This document shows, one piece after another, positions 43,499 through 52,803 of a stretch of DNA of 64,000 nucleotides; position 1 is the stretch's first letter; every line of letters starts with the position of its first letter. Source of the stretch: Undibacterium paludis. GTDB taxonomy: Bacteria > Pseudomonadota > Gammaproteobacteria > Burkholderiales > Burkholderiaceae_D. The position numbers and the translations under genes are program-made. The notes beneath the pieces were generated by a model. The model saw only the letters and a program-made list of their open reading frames with translations, was not told the origin of the DNA and did no database searches. Location of the stretch: contig NZ_JAKZHX010000016.1 in the NCBI RefSeq assembly GCF_022568815.1, forward strand, positions 1 through 64,000, read 5' to 3'.

Positions 43499-43548
43499 GG
43501 TTTTATCTCCAAAGGACTAACAACAATAAATACACAATAAAAACGTTG

Positions 43549-43675
43549 GGGAGCGCTGATTAAGCGTAGCGAGCTGCGCTAGTTTGAGTTAAGAAGCGCA
43601 GTCGTACGATGTACCAATGTACGACTGGCATCGCAGGCTCAAAATCGCGTCGCGCAATGGCTTAATCAGTGTCTC
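43549..43675. repeat. Imperfect-palindrome intergenic repeat element
   Basis: About 125 bp between gapA and the GNAT gene. Outer arms CTGATTAAGC (43556-43565) and GCTTAATCAG (43660-43669) are perfectly inverted; inner arms CAGTCGTAC (43599-43607) and GTACGACTG (43619-43627) enclose an 11-nt loop that itself contains GTAC-CAAT-GTAC. Between them TTTGAG/CTCAAA and GCGCT/GCG stretches also pair partly. It abuts the stop codon of the GNAT gene. It resembles a REP/BIME-like or MITE-like element dispersed in the genome; only one copy is visible in this window. Confidence 0.7.
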
Positions 43676-44275
43676 CTAATGCAAAGAAGCGGAAGTACGC
43701 ATGGCATTCACAGATGCCATCAGTACCGACAAATCGCGCCAGCCATAGCCTGCTTCCATCAAATCCATGCCATCCCAGCTAAACGCCTGCTCAGTCAGCA
43801 GCTCGGCACCCAGCTCTTCATAAAAATTACGGGCGATGGCATTGCCGGAAATAACCCAGACCAGCAAACTCTCCGCACCCTGCGCCTGCAGAGTGCGTGC
43901 CACCTTTTGTACCATGCGGCGGCCTATGCCGGAACGCTGCCAGGCTGGCCGCAGATACACTGCTGTCAATTCAGCCTGCATGTCCAGCTTGGGCTCAGGC
44001 AGCATCATACCGGATGCAAATCCAATGATATGCCCTTCGCTCTCGGCGACATACACGCAAATGCGGTCTTGTGCCTGCGACATCGCCTGCAATATCTGAC
44101 GCCATTGCAGCATGCTATCTTCTATGCGCATTTCATTCAGATAGTCATCAGGAATCATGCCACGATAAGTCGCTTGCCAGCTTTCCACACGTACAGCAGC
44201 AATCGCCTCTGCATCGTCCACAGTAGCACGACGCAGGCTGATCTCTTTGATGCTGCTCACAGTAATGTCTGTCAA
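43676..44275 (-). CDS. GNAT-family N-acetyltransferase
   Basis: 199 residues. GNAT fold: SLRRATVDDAEAIAAVRVESWQATYRGMIPDDYL at the start, AELTAVYLRPAWQRSGIGRRMVQKV with the acetyl-CoA-binding Q/RxxGxG/A motif, and SGNAIARNFYEELGAEL near the end. The WQATYRGMIP block is typical of a common uncharacterised branch. Acceptor unknown. It starts 28 bp after tkt and is probably cotranscribed with it; the repeat element begins at its stop codon. Confidence 0.88.
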   Translation of the reverse strand: MTDITVSSIKEISLRRATVDDAEAIAAVRVESWQATYRGMIPDDYLNEMRIEDSMLQWRQILQAMSQAQDRICVYVAESEGHIIGFASGMMLPEPKLDMQAELTAVYLRPAWQRSGIGRRMVQKVARTLQAQGAESLLVWVISGNAIARNFYEELGAELLTEQAFSWDGMDLMEAGYGWRDLSVLMASVNAMRTSASLH

Positions 44276-44303
44276 TTCCGTCTTCCTGCTGAATCTTACT
44301 TAA

Positions 44304-46307
44304 TTAAACCAATGTCGCTTTCACTTTGGCAACGACGTTGTCAACAGTGAAGCCAAAATGCTTGAACAGAACGCCTGCCGGTGCTGATTCACCGAAGGTA
44401 TCAATACCGACAACCGCACCTTCCAGACCTACGTACTTGTACCAGAAGTCGGTCACACCGGCTTCGATGGCGACACGTGGCAAACCCTTGCCCAGCACCG
44501 CAGCTTTATAGGCTGCGTCCTGGCGGTCGAACACGTCGGTCGACGGCATGGACACGACACGCACAGGGATGCCCTGCTGTGCCAGCTCGGCAGCAGACTT
44601 GACAGCCAGTTCAATCTCGGAACCAGTAGCAATCAATACAGCCTTGGCATTTGCCGCGTCTTGCAGGACGTAGCCGCCACGCTGGATATCAGCGATCTGC
44701 TGGGTGCTGCGCTCCTGGTAAGGCAGGTTCTGGCGTGAGAAAATCAATGTCGACGGACCGTCATTACGCTTGACTGCATGAGCCCAGGCCGCGGCAGACT
44801 CTACCGTGTCACATGGACGCCAGTTGTCCAGGTTGGGGATCAGGCGCAGGCTGGAAACATGCTCTATCGATTGATGGGTAGGACCATCCTCGCCCAGACC
44901 GATGGAGTCATGGGTGAATACAAACAGGGTACGGATTTTCATCAGCGCAGCCATACGGATGGCATTGCGGCTGTAATCAGAGAAAGTCAGGAAGGTCGCG
45001 CCAAACGGGATGTAACCACCATGCAGGGCGATACCGTTCATCATTGCGCTCATGCCAAATTCACGCACACCATAATTAATATGATTGCCAGCCTGGTTGC
45101 CGCGGACGGCCACGCATTCTTTCCAGTTGGTCAGGTTGGAACCGGTCAAGTCCGCAGACCCACCGAGGAACTCTGGCAGCGATGGCGCAAATGCCTGGAT
45201 CGCATTCTGGCTGGCTTTGCGGGTAGCGATATTTTCTTTTTTCTCTACGCAGGATGCAATCGCCTTCGCCACCACTTCATCGAAGTTGGCTGGCAAATCG
45301 CCCTTCATACGGCGTGTCAGTTCCGCCGCTTTTTGCGGAAATTGTGCGGCATAAGCTGCAAACTGTTCATTCCATGCGCCTTCGGCTTTGGCGCCGTCCG
45401 CCTTGGCATCCCAGGCGGAATAAACATCTGCCGGCACTTCAAACGCGGGATATTCCCAACCGATATGGGCGCGCACGGCGGCGACTTCCTTGTCACCGAG
45501 GGCGGCACCATGCACATTGTGTGTGCCTTCCATGTTCGGCGAACCTTTGCCAATGATGGTCTTGCAGCAGATCAGTGTAGGTTTGTCAGAGGCCTTGGCG
45601 GCAGCAATCGCATTGAATACGGCTTCGGCATTGTGGCCGTCGACCGCACGAATGACATTCCAGCCATAAGATTCAAAACGTTTTGGCGTGTCATCAGTGA
45701 ACCAGCCTTCGACATGACCGTCGATAGAGATGCCATTATCATCCCAGAAAGCAATCAGCTTGCTCAGTTGCAGTGTGCCGGCAATGGAACAGGCTTCATG
45801 TGAAATGCCTTCCATCAGGCAGCCGTCGCCCATGAAAGCATAAGTATGATGATCAATAATATTGTGGCCAGGCTGATTGAATTCAGCTGCCAGCAGTTTT
45901 TCTGCCAGGGCCATGCCAACGGCATTGGTGATACCCTGACCAAGCGGACCAGTTGTGGTTTCCACGCCCGGGGTGATGTGCACTTCAGGATGGCCGGCAG
46001 TTTTGGAATGCATCTGGCGGAAATTACGGATTTCATCCATAGGCAGGTCATACCCTGTCAGATGCAACAGGGAATAATGCAACATCGAACCATGACCATT
46101 TGACAACACGAAGCGATCACGATTAATCCATTTGGGATTGGCTGGATTGTGGCGATAATGGCCTTTCCACAGTGCGACAGCGATGTCCGCCATGCCCATG
46201 GGCGCGCCAGGATGGCCGGAATTGGCTTTCTGTACGGCATCCATGGACAAGGCACGAATGGCATTGGCCATCTTGGTGAGTGTTGCTGGCTGAAGAGATG
46301 AAATCAT
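44304..46307 (-). CDS. tkt: Transketolase
   Basis: Thiamine-diphosphate enzyme of the pentose phosphate and Calvin cycles. 667 residues. N-terminal NAIRALSMDAVQKANSGHPGAPMGMA; ThDP-binding GDGCLMEGISHEACSIAGTLQLSKLIAFWDDN; middle domain GIALHGGYIPFGATFLTFSDY with THDSIGLGEDGPTHQSIEH; C-terminal domain from about residue 540. With tal and gapA also in this window it covers the non-oxidative sugar-phosphate exchanges. The start is a conventional ATG at the family-typical distance. Confidence 0.97.
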   Translation of the reverse strand: MISSLQPATLTKMANAIRALSMDAVQKANSGHPGAPMGMADIAVALWKGHYRHNPANPKWINRDRFVLSNGHGSMLHYSLLHLTGYDLPMDEIRNFRQMHSKTAGHPEVHITPGVETTTGPLGQGITNAVGMALAEKLLAAEFNQPGHNIIDHHTYAFMGDGCLMEGISHEACSIAGTLQLSKLIAFWDDNGISIDGHVEGWFTDDTPKRFESYGWNVIRAVDGHNAEAVFNAIAAAKASDKPTLICCKTIIGKGSPNMEGTHNVHGAALGDKEVAAVRAHIGWEYPAFEVPADVYSAWDAKADGAKAEGAWNEQFAAYAAQFPQKAAELTRRMKGDLPANFDEVVAKAIASCVEKKENIATRKASQNAIQAFAPSLPEFLGGSADLTGSNLTNWKECVAVRGNQAGNHINYGVREFGMSAMMNGIALHGGYIPFGATFLTFSDYSRNAIRMAALMKIRTLFVFTHDSIGLGEDGPTHQSIEHVSSLRLIPNLDNWRPCDTVESAAAWAHAVKRNDGPSTLIFSRQNLPYQERSTQQIADIQRGGYVLQDAANAKAVLIATGSEIELAVKSAAELAQQGIPVRVVSMPSTDVFDRQDAAYKAAVLGKGLPRVAIEAGVTDFWYKYVGLEGAVVGIDTFGESAPAGVLFKHFGFTVDNVVAKVKATLV

Positions 46308-46388
46308 GGTGTCAGAAGATAGTCTTGGAAAAAACTGGTCAGTAAAGCAGGCCGGGAATAAAAATCATCCCCGCGAAAACCCAATATT

Positions 46389-46417
46389 TTACCAGAGCAT
46401 GGGGTCCATACTACAAT
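46389..46417 (+). promoter_or_regulatory. Probable promoter of the SNF2 helicase gene
   Basis: TTACCA, 17-bp spacer, TACAAT (46412-46417), about 70 bp before the helicase ATG. The divergent tkt gene starts at 46307, so this 182-bp gap holds promoters for both. Confidence 0.45.
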
Positions 46418-46489
46418 TGCGTCGCTTCGGCAGTGCAAACTAGCTAATTTGTCAGTCGAACTTTCTTGATTTACCTACAAAACTTACGC

Positions 46490-49400
46490 ATGTCTTCAAA
46501 AAACCGTTATTTCACGTTCGATGACTTATCCCACGAGTTTGACCGCGCAACCTTGCTAAAGGGTATCGATTATGCAACAGACAAGAAAGTGATAGGCTGG
46601 AGCTTCGATGACGATTTCATAGAAAGTGAAGTCAAAGGCAGCGGACGCAATATCTATACACAAGAAATAGAACTGGCCTTTACCAGTGGAAAGCTGCAAG
46701 CCGTCAACGGCTCTTGCAGTTGCCCGGTTGAATACAATTGCAAACACGTCGTCGCCGTATTGATCAGCATATTGGATTATTGGCAACAACTTCCCTCGCC
46801 CCGCCAGGCAAGCAAGTCTGAACTGACATTTGCCGAGCAAAAATGGCTTAACGAGCTGGAGTTCTCCCGGCATGAAAACGCCGCCCACCCACCTGGCATG
46901 CAAAAGAAGCTCAAGACAAGCAGTGATCGCCTGATCTTCACTCTGTCCACCCTGGCCAATAGCAAGGAAGTGCGTCTGATACCGGGCAAGTCAAAATTGA
47001 ATGCAAAGGGTGAATTGAAGTACAGCAAATTGTCGCTCAATGCCAGGGAATTGCTGAGCAATAACGATTTCCTTGATGAAGAGGACATGGAATTACTGGC
47101 CCTGTTCAACATGAGCACGATGAATTCCTACTATTTCTCCTACTACTCCCCAAAGGGCAAGATAGGTGCAAAAGTCCTTGAGCGCATGGCCAGGGCAGAC
47201 AAATTGTATTGGCTCAAGACCGAGAACAAACAAAGCATCCTGCAAAAACTGACTTACCAGGATAATTTGCCGGCACATTTGCAATGGCAGGAAGAACAGG
47301 GCTTTTTGCGGCTGCACTGGCAGATCGCTGACACTGGCAATGACATGCCCCCCTACATCCTGCCCACTGATCCCCCATGGGTTATTACCCATGAAAAATG
47401 TGGCAAATTGCATGCTAATTCGACAGGTGCCTATACTTTGCCAGAATTGCTCAAGCTGGTTAATGAAGCACCGCCGATTAACGCTGCGCAAACAAAAAAA
47501 CGTCAGGAATTGGCGCATCGCCTGCTTGAACTTGGTTTGCAAAATGTCATCCCCCTGCCTGCCGAACTGAAACAGACGCAGCGTACAGACATCGTCATGA
47601 AACCCGTCCTGATGCTGGGTGCTGTGACCAATCCGGAAGCAGATTGGGATGTAAGCGACTTTGCCATGCTCAATTATGCCTATGACGACCTGCTCATCCC
47701 AGCCGACATGGATACAGAAAAACTGACACGACGTCTTGATGATGGCGTGGAGCACATCACCAGGAACAGGCAGGCTGAACATCAAGCCTTGCAAGCCATG
47801 CTGGACCTCGGCTTTCAAATGGTCGAGGCGCCTGACGGTGGCAACAGCAACTTTTACACGCTGGCAGATCAGAACGCCTGGCTGAAGTTCACGACGGTCA
47901 AATTACCGGCTTTACAAGAGCAAGGCTGGATAGTCGAATTGCTGAACGGCTATCGCTATGATTTGCAGGAAGTGGAAGACTGGTATGCCGAAGTGGCAGA
48001 AGAAAACCAGCAATCCCCCTGGTTTGACCTGGAACTGGGCATTATTGTCAACCAGACCAGGATATCATTACTGCCCCTGCTGGTGAGTCTGATACGCCAG
48101 ACCCCGCAAGACTTCAGCCTGCAGCAATTGAACCAGCGTGCCGATGACGAGCAAGTCTTGCTGGCCCTGCCTGACAATAGCCGCGTCGCCCTGCCCTATG
48201 CACGTATCAAACCCATACTGACGATTCTGGGCGAGCTGTATTTCAATGAGCAACCGGGTGACAGTCTGCGCCTGCCTACCCTTGATGCCGCCCGTCTGGC
48301 AGAACTGGCAGCCACCACGCAATTACGCTGGATAGGTGGTGAACGTCTGCAGGTTTTTGGTCAAAGACTGGCGGAATTTGGTGGCATACAAAGTGTCACC
48401 CCACCTGCGGGCTTGCAGGCAAGCTTGCGTGACTATCAAAAAGAGGGCCTGGCCTGGATGCAGTTTTTGCGCGAATACCAGCTCGCGGGCATACTCGCAG
48501 ACGATATGGGCCTGGGCAAAACCATACAGACCCTGAGCCATATCCTGACAGAAAAAGAAGCTGGCCGTCTAACGCAACCGGCGCTGGTCATTGCCCCCAC
48601 CAGCCTGATGGACAACTGGGCGGCAGAAGCACGCCGCTTCACACCTGATTTGCGTGTGCTGGTCTTGCAGGGTAAAGACCGCAGCAAATTATTCGAGCAG
48701 ATCCCGCAGGCAGACCTGGTACTGACCACCTATGCCCTGCTGCCGCGCGATGAAGAAGCTTTGCGTCGCCATCGCTATCATTTGCTGATACTGGATGAAG
48801 CACAGTACATCAAAAATGCCCAGGCCAAGGCCAGCCAGACAGCCAGCATGTTGCAGGCAAATCACAGACTGTGCCTGACCGGCACGCCACTGCAAAATCA
48901 TCTCGGTGAACTGTGGTCGCAATTCAATTTCCTCATGCCCGGTTTACTCGGTGATATCAAGACATTTACCAGGGATTTTCGCCAGCCTATAGAAAAGCTC
49001 GGCGACAACCAGCGTCATGCCCTGTTGACACGCCGTATCAAGCCTTTCCTGTTACGTCGCACCAAGGACAAGGTTGCGACGGAGTTGCCTGCAAAAACCG
49101 AGATCGTCAGGCATATAGAACTGACGGGCGCACAACGTGACCTGTATGAGACCGTACGCCTGGCCATGGATGAAAAGGTTCGCGAAGAAATCGCCAAAAA
49201 AGGCGTTGCTCGCAGCCAGATCGTGATACTCGATGCCTTGCTCAAGTTACGTCAGGTATGCTGTGACCCGCGCCTGGTCAAGATTACCGGAGCAAAACCC
49301 GCCAAGGCGAAAACGCCGCCATCAGCTAAACTGACTGAATTGCTGGATATGGTCGACGAATTACTGGAAGAAGGCCGCAAGATTCTGGTTTTTTCACAAT

Positions 49401-49846
49401 TCACCAGCATGCTGGACTTGATCGCCCAGGCACTGGATGAAAAAAAACACCGCTATGCCTTACTGACGGGTGACACGGACAATCGCGGTGACGTCGTGCG
49501 CAGTTTCCAGGAAGGTGATATACCGCTCTTCCTGATCAGTCTTAAAGCCGGTGGCGTGGGTTTGAACCTGACTGCCGCTGATACTGTTATCCATTATGAC
49601 CCCTGGTGGAACCCGGCAGCAGAAAACCAGGCAACGGACCGCGCCTGGCGCATCGGCCAGGACAAGCCTGTATTCGTCTACCGACTGATTGCCAAAGGGA
49701 CGCTGGAAGAAAGAATCCAGGAAATGCAGGCCCAAAAATCCGATCTGGCGCGCGCCATACTTGACCAGGGCGACATCGGCAGCATGCAATTGACGGCCGA
49801 TGATTTGCAAGGCATCTTTGCCCCCATAGATAGCAACGCACAATAA
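46490..49846 (+). CDS. SWIM zinc-finger SNF2-family DNA-dependent ATPase
   Basis: 1118 residues. N-terminal SWIM zinc finger in GSCSCPVEYNCKHVVAVLI (CxCx6CxH) near residue 85, a long middle region, then the SNF2 motor: LRDYQKEGLAWMQFL, motif I ADDMGLGKTIQTL, II LILDEAQYIKN, III LTGTPLQNHLGELWSQFNFL, and helicase domain 2 with ILVFSQFTSMLDLIAQAL, SLKAGGVGLNLTAAD and DRAWRIGQDKPVFVYRLI. Such bacterial RapA/HepA-like SWIM-SNF2 proteins act on DNA-protein complexes; precise role unknown. The ATG at 46490 lacks a clear ribosome site; an in-frame start at 46466 would add eight residues. Confidence 0.92.
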   Translation: MSSKNRYFTFDDLSHEFDRATLLKGIDYATDKKVIGWSFDDDFIESEVKGSGRNIYTQEIELAFTSGKLQAVNGSCSCPVEYNCKHVVAVLISILDYWQQLPSPRQASKSELTFAEQKWLNELEFSRHENAAHPPGMQKKLKTSSDRLIFTLSTLANSKEVRLIPGKSKLNAKGELKYSKLSLNARELLSNNDFLDEEDMELLALFNMSTMNSYYFSYYSPKGKIGAKVLERMARADKLYWLKTENKQSILQKLTYQDNLPAHLQWQEEQGFLRLHWQIADTGNDMPPYILPTDPPWVITHEKCGKLHANSTGAYTLPELLKLVNEAPPINAAQTKKRQELAHRLLELGLQNVIPLPAELKQTQRTDIVMKPVLMLGAVTNPEADWDVSDFAMLNYAYDDLLIPADMDTEKLTRRLDDGVEHITRNRQAEHQALQAMLDLGFQMVEAPDGGNSNFYTLADQNAWLKFTTVKLPALQEQGWIVELLNGYRYDLQEVEDWYAEVAEENQQSPWFDLELGIIVNQTRISLLPLLVSLIRQTPQDFSLQQLNQRADDEQVLLALPDNSRVALPYARIKPILTILGELYFNEQPGDSLRLPTLDAARLAELAATTQLRWIGGERLQVFGQRLAEFGGIQSVTPPAGLQASLRDYQKEGLAWMQFLREYQLAGILADDMGLGKTIQTLSHILTEKEAGRLTQPALVIAPTSLMDNWAAEARRFTPDLRVLVLQGKDRSKLFEQIPQADLVLTTYALLPRDEEALRRHRYHLLILDEAQYIKNAQAKASQTASMLQANHRLCLTGTPLQNHLGELWSQFNFLMPGLLGDIKTFTRDFRQPIEKLGDNQRHALLTRRIKPFLLRRTKDKVATELPAKTEIVRHIELTGAQRDLYETVRLAMDEKVREEIAKKGVARSQIVILDALLKLRQVCCDPRLVKITGAKPAKAKTPPSAKLTELLDMVDELLEEGRKILVFSQFTSMLDLIAQALDEKKHRYALLTGDTDNRGDVVRSFQEGDIPLFLISLKAGGVGLNLTAADTVIHYDPWWNPAAENQATDRAWRIGQDKPVFVYRLIAKGTLEERIQEMQAQKSDLARAILDQGDIGSMQLTADDLQGIFAPIDSNAQ

Positions 49847-49872
49847 CTCACAAGAATCAGAAAAAAGAATTT

Positions 49873-51138
49873 ATGGAAGGCTTGCATCTGACCGCCGACT
49901 GCTTCGATTGTGAAGCTGGCAAGGATTTTTTTATCAACCAGCAAAGCCTGCGTGATACCCTGACCGCCATTACCTTGGCAGCTGGCATGACCATCGTGGG
50001 TGAAAAATTCCATCCGTTCACCCACAATGACGGCAGTCCGGCGGGCATCACCGGCGCCCTGTTGCTGGCAGAATCCCATGTCGCCATCCATACCTGGCCA
50101 GAACGGGCCGCTGTGACACTCGATGTCTATGTCTGTAACTTTAACCAGGACAACGGCACAAAAGCCAGGCAGATCGTCGACGCCCTGATCACCCTGTTCA
50201 AACCTGCCAGCGTAACACGCCAGGAACTGCAACGCGGCCTGCCCATTGCCGGCTTACCCGTCACCGGCCTGGCCTTTGAAGCCTTGAGCAGCAACAGCTT
50301 TGCCGCCACCCGCATCAATAAGGTGCTGGCAAGCCAGAGCAGCCGTTTCCAGCAGATTGAGATTGCCGAGACAACGGATTTTGGCAGGATCATGCGCATT
50401 GATGGCGCCATGATGACCTCAGAAAAAGACGAATTCTTTTATCATGAATGTCTGGTGCATCCGGCAGCCATCGCCCATGCTGCCCCCCGCAGGGCCTTGA
50501 TCATCGGTGGTGGAGACGGCGGCTCTTGCGAAGAATTGCTCAAGCATCCCAGCATGGAGAGTATCATCCTGTGTGAAATCGATGCTGACGTCGTCAGCAT
50601 GGCACGCCAGCATCTGCAAAACGTCCACAAAGGTGCTCTTGATGACTCAAAAATACAACACCGGCATGAAGATGGCTTTGCCTTTGTTCGCACCTGTGAG
50701 GAGCAGTTTGACCTGATACTGCTGGACCTGACCGATCCGGTCAGCCCGGATGCCCACACCGGCAGTTCGCTGGCAGCAAGCTGCATGACCGTCGATTTTT
50801 TTCAGGCTTGCGCGCAGCGGCTGGAAGAAGACGGCATGCTGGTCCTGCATCTGGGTAGCCCGTTTTATCACCCGCAAAGGTTTAGTGATACATTGAAGAA
50901 ACTGCAGCTTGTATTCCCGCAACTGGCCCCTTACACGGTGTATATTCCCCTTTATGGCTCCATCTGGGGCATGGCCATTGCCAGCATGCAAGCACGACCA
51001 CAGACAATGCCTGCGTCAACGGTAAATCAGCGCATCAAACACCGTAGCCTGCCATTGCTAAAGTATTACAATGGCGAAGTGCATCAGGCATTGTTCGCCC
51101 TACCCAATTATGTTAAAGACCTGGTGCCCCAAGCCTGA
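49873..51138 (+). CDS. Fused S-adenosylmethionine decarboxylase - spermidine synthase
   Basis: 421 residues joining two consecutive enzymes of polyamine synthesis. Residues 1 to about 118 are a class 1B AdoMet decarboxylase (SpeD): self-cleavage Glu67-Ser68 in AESHVAIHTWPE yields the pyruvoyl group, with His73 and Cys88 at the same spacing as in Thermotoga SpeD. From about 140 on is an aminopropyltransferase (SpeE): DEFFYHECLVHPA, AdoMet-binding IIGGGDGGSCEELLKH (212-217), and catalytic Asp285 in LLDLTDP. The substrate loop after it (SPDAHTGSSLAAS) departs from the usual GPA-x-x-LF, so the amine acceptor is open. 26 bp after the SNF2 gene; leads the following three genes. Confidence 0.92.
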   Translation: MEGLHLTADCFDCEAGKDFFINQQSLRDTLTAITLAAGMTIVGEKFHPFTHNDGSPAGITGALLLAESHVAIHTWPERAAVTLDVYVCNFNQDNGTKARQIVDALITLFKPASVTRQELQRGLPIAGLPVTGLAFEALSSNSFAATRINKVLASQSSRFQQIEIAETTDFGRIMRIDGAMMTSEKDEFFYHECLVHPAAIAHAAPRRALIIGGGDGGSCEELLKHPSMESIILCEIDADVVSMARQHLQNVHKGALDDSKIQHRHEDGFAFVRTCEEQFDLILLDLTDPVSPDAHTGSSLAASCMTVDFFQACAQRLEEDGMLVLHLGSPFYHPQRFSDTLKKLQLVFPQLAPYTVYIPLYGSIWGMAIASMQARPQTMPASTVNQRIKHRSLPLLKYYNGEVHQALFALPNYVKDLVPQA

Positions 51139-51167
51139 ACCAAGAATAGGGAAAAACAGGAGAAACC

Positions 51168-51662
51168 GTGAGTGCCACAAAAACCAAACAACATGGCAAA
51201 CGCAGAGTCAGCCACAGCCTGCCTTTAGTGCTGGTAACCAGTGCCGCCCTGACTGCATGCAGCAGCAATGACAGCGGCAGCAGCCAGGAATTGACGACCA
51301 TACGCGACCAGTACCAGAGTCTGGAAGACTGCCGCAAGGACTGGGGTGATGGTCCGGCCTGCGAAACTGTCGCCTCCAGCAAAGACATGAATTCTGCCAG
51401 CCTGGCCGGCACCATTGATGATACCAGCGCCAGCAATACCGGCAACAGCCTTAGCGGCAGCAGCGGTGGCAGCCATTACAGCGGCTATACCCATAGCTAT
51501 TTCGGACCCTTGTATTCACCCGGTTATCGTGACACCGTACAAAGAAGCTTTGGCGTGCAAAGCAGTGGCAGCGACCATGCAATCAGCCGCAGTGTCAGTC
51601 GCAGCAGCGTCAGTCGTGGCGGTTTTGGTGGCACGGCCCACGGCCATAGCGGGGGCGGTTGA
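51168..51662 (+). CDS. DUF1190 (YgiB/YjfM-like) lipoprotein
   Basis: 164 residues from a GTG with CAGGAGAAACC upstream. Lipoprotein signal with lipobox LTAC near residue 31. The segment YQSLEDCRKDWGDGPACE matches the ED-C-x5-G-x-G-x-C pattern of E. coli YgiB, and the Ser/Gly-rich tail ends in VSRGGFGGTAHGHSGGG, close to the TRGGFG tail of YgiB. Function of the family is unknown, but it is recurrently encoded with a glutathionylspermidine-synthetase-like gene, as here: the next ORF overlaps it by TGATG. Confidence 0.82.
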   Translation: MSATKTKQHGKRRVSHSLPLVLVTSAALTACSSNDSGSSQELTTIRDQYQSLEDCRKDWGDGPACETVASSKDMNSASLAGTIDDTSASNTGNSLSGSSGGSHYSGYTHSYFGPLYSPGYRDTVQRSFGVQSSGSDHAISRSVSRSSVSRGGFGGTAHGHSGGG

Positions 51663-52795
51663 TGATACGCACCTCACTGACACCGCGCACAGGCTGGCAA
51701 CAGCAATTTGAATCACTGGGCTTTAGCTATCACTCAATTGATGGCTTGTATTGGGATGAGCGTTATGCCTACTGCTTTACCGCAGAGCAGATCGATATCC
51801 TGGAACAGGCCAGCCTGGACCTGCACCAGATGTCCCTGCAAGCCGTTGAGCATGTCATCAGGAATGGCATGCAGGAGCGCTTCGCCATACCCAAAGCCTT
51901 CTGGTCGCATGTGGAAGAAAGCTGGCGCGAAAAAGAGTTCTCGCTCTATGGTCGTTTTGACCTGTCATGGGATGGCACCGGTGCGCCCAAGATGCTGGAA
52001 TACAATGCCGATACACCTACCGGCCTGGTGGAATCCAGCGTCGCCCAGTGGTATTGGCTGCAGGACGTACATCCGGATGCTGACCAGTTCAATTCCCTGC
52101 ATGAAAAATTGATAGAACGATGGAAAAAGTACCCCGGCAAAGGCTTGCTGCATTTTGCCTGCGTTGGCGGCAATGAAGAAGATGAAGGTAATCTATCCTA
52201 CCTGCGCGATACTGCCATACAGGCAGGCTTTGCCACAAAACAATGTGCCATAGAAGACCTGGGCTGGGACGACAGTGCCGGAGTCTTTGTCGATGATGCC
52301 GACAGCCAAGTCGACAACCTGTTCAAACTCTACCCCTGGGAATGGCTGTGCCGTGAAGACTTTTCCAGCCAGTTATTGACACGTCCCATGCGCATCATCG
52401 AACCTGCCTGGAAGATGATCTTGTCCAACAAGGCAATCCTGCCAATACTGTGGGAACTATTCCCGAATCACCCCAACCTTCTACCTGCCTTTTTTGACGC
52501 CTGGCGCATCAGTGGTAATCATGTGAAAAAACCCCTGTATTCACGTGAAGGAGAAAATATTTCCATCTATGCCAATGGCCAGGTCATACGCACAGAAGGT
52601 GATTACGGTGAAGAAGGTTATATCTACCAGGCTTATGCACCACAACCAAAATTTGACGACGGCATCACACCAGCCTACACATCAATAGGGGCGTGGATAG
52701 TTGGTGATGAACCTGCCGGCATAGGCATACGTGAAGATGAAACACTGATCACAAAAAACACCAGCCGCTTCATCCCACATTACTTTGTTGAATAG
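51662..52795 (+). CDS. Glutathionylspermidine-synthetase-like ATP-grasp ligase (YgiC/YjfC family)
   Basis: 377 residues, the stand-alone synthetase domain without the amidase half of E. coli Gss. Family blocks: YWDERYAYCFTAEQIDILEQA, LYGRFDLSWDGTGAPKMLEYNADTPTGLVESSVAQWYWL, EPAWKMILSNKAILPILWELFPNHPNLLPA, then KKPLYSREGENI and a closing TSIGAWIVGDEPAGIGIREDE. These carry the Mg-ATP and amine-binding residues of the fold. E. coli YgiC does not make glutathionylspermidine, so the true product is open. The ATG overlaps the DUF1190 stop. Being three genes behind a spermidine-synthase fusion, a polyamine is the obvious candidate amine; this is inference. Confidence 0.87.
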   Translation: MIRTSLTPRTGWQQQFESLGFSYHSIDGLYWDERYAYCFTAEQIDILEQASLDLHQMSLQAVEHVIRNGMQERFAIPKAFWSHVEESWREKEFSLYGRFDLSWDGTGAPKMLEYNADTPTGLVESSVAQWYWLQDVHPDADQFNSLHEKLIERWKKYPGKGLLHFACVGGNEEDEGNLSYLRDTAIQAGFATKQCAIEDLGWDDSAGVFVDDADSQVDNLFKLYPWEWLCREDFSSQLLTRPMRIIEPAWKMILSNKAILPILWELFPNHPNLLPAFFDAWRISGNHVKKPLYSREGENISIYANGQVIRTEGDYGEEGYIYQAYAPQPKFDDGITPAYTSIGAWIVGDEPAGIGIREDETLITKNTSRFIPHYFVE

Positions 52796-52803
52796 GATAT
52801 TCC

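Noticed and set aside
42626..43540. 304-codon plus-strand frame opposite gapA
   Set aside because: Antisense to GAPDH, no domain.
43549..43675. Possible tRNA or small structured RNA gene
   Set aside because: The palindromic structure is long, but there is no cloverleaf, T-loop GTTCGA-type block or A/B box pattern.
44778..45803. 341-codon plus-strand frame inside tkt
   Set aside because: Antisense to transketolase; no domain.
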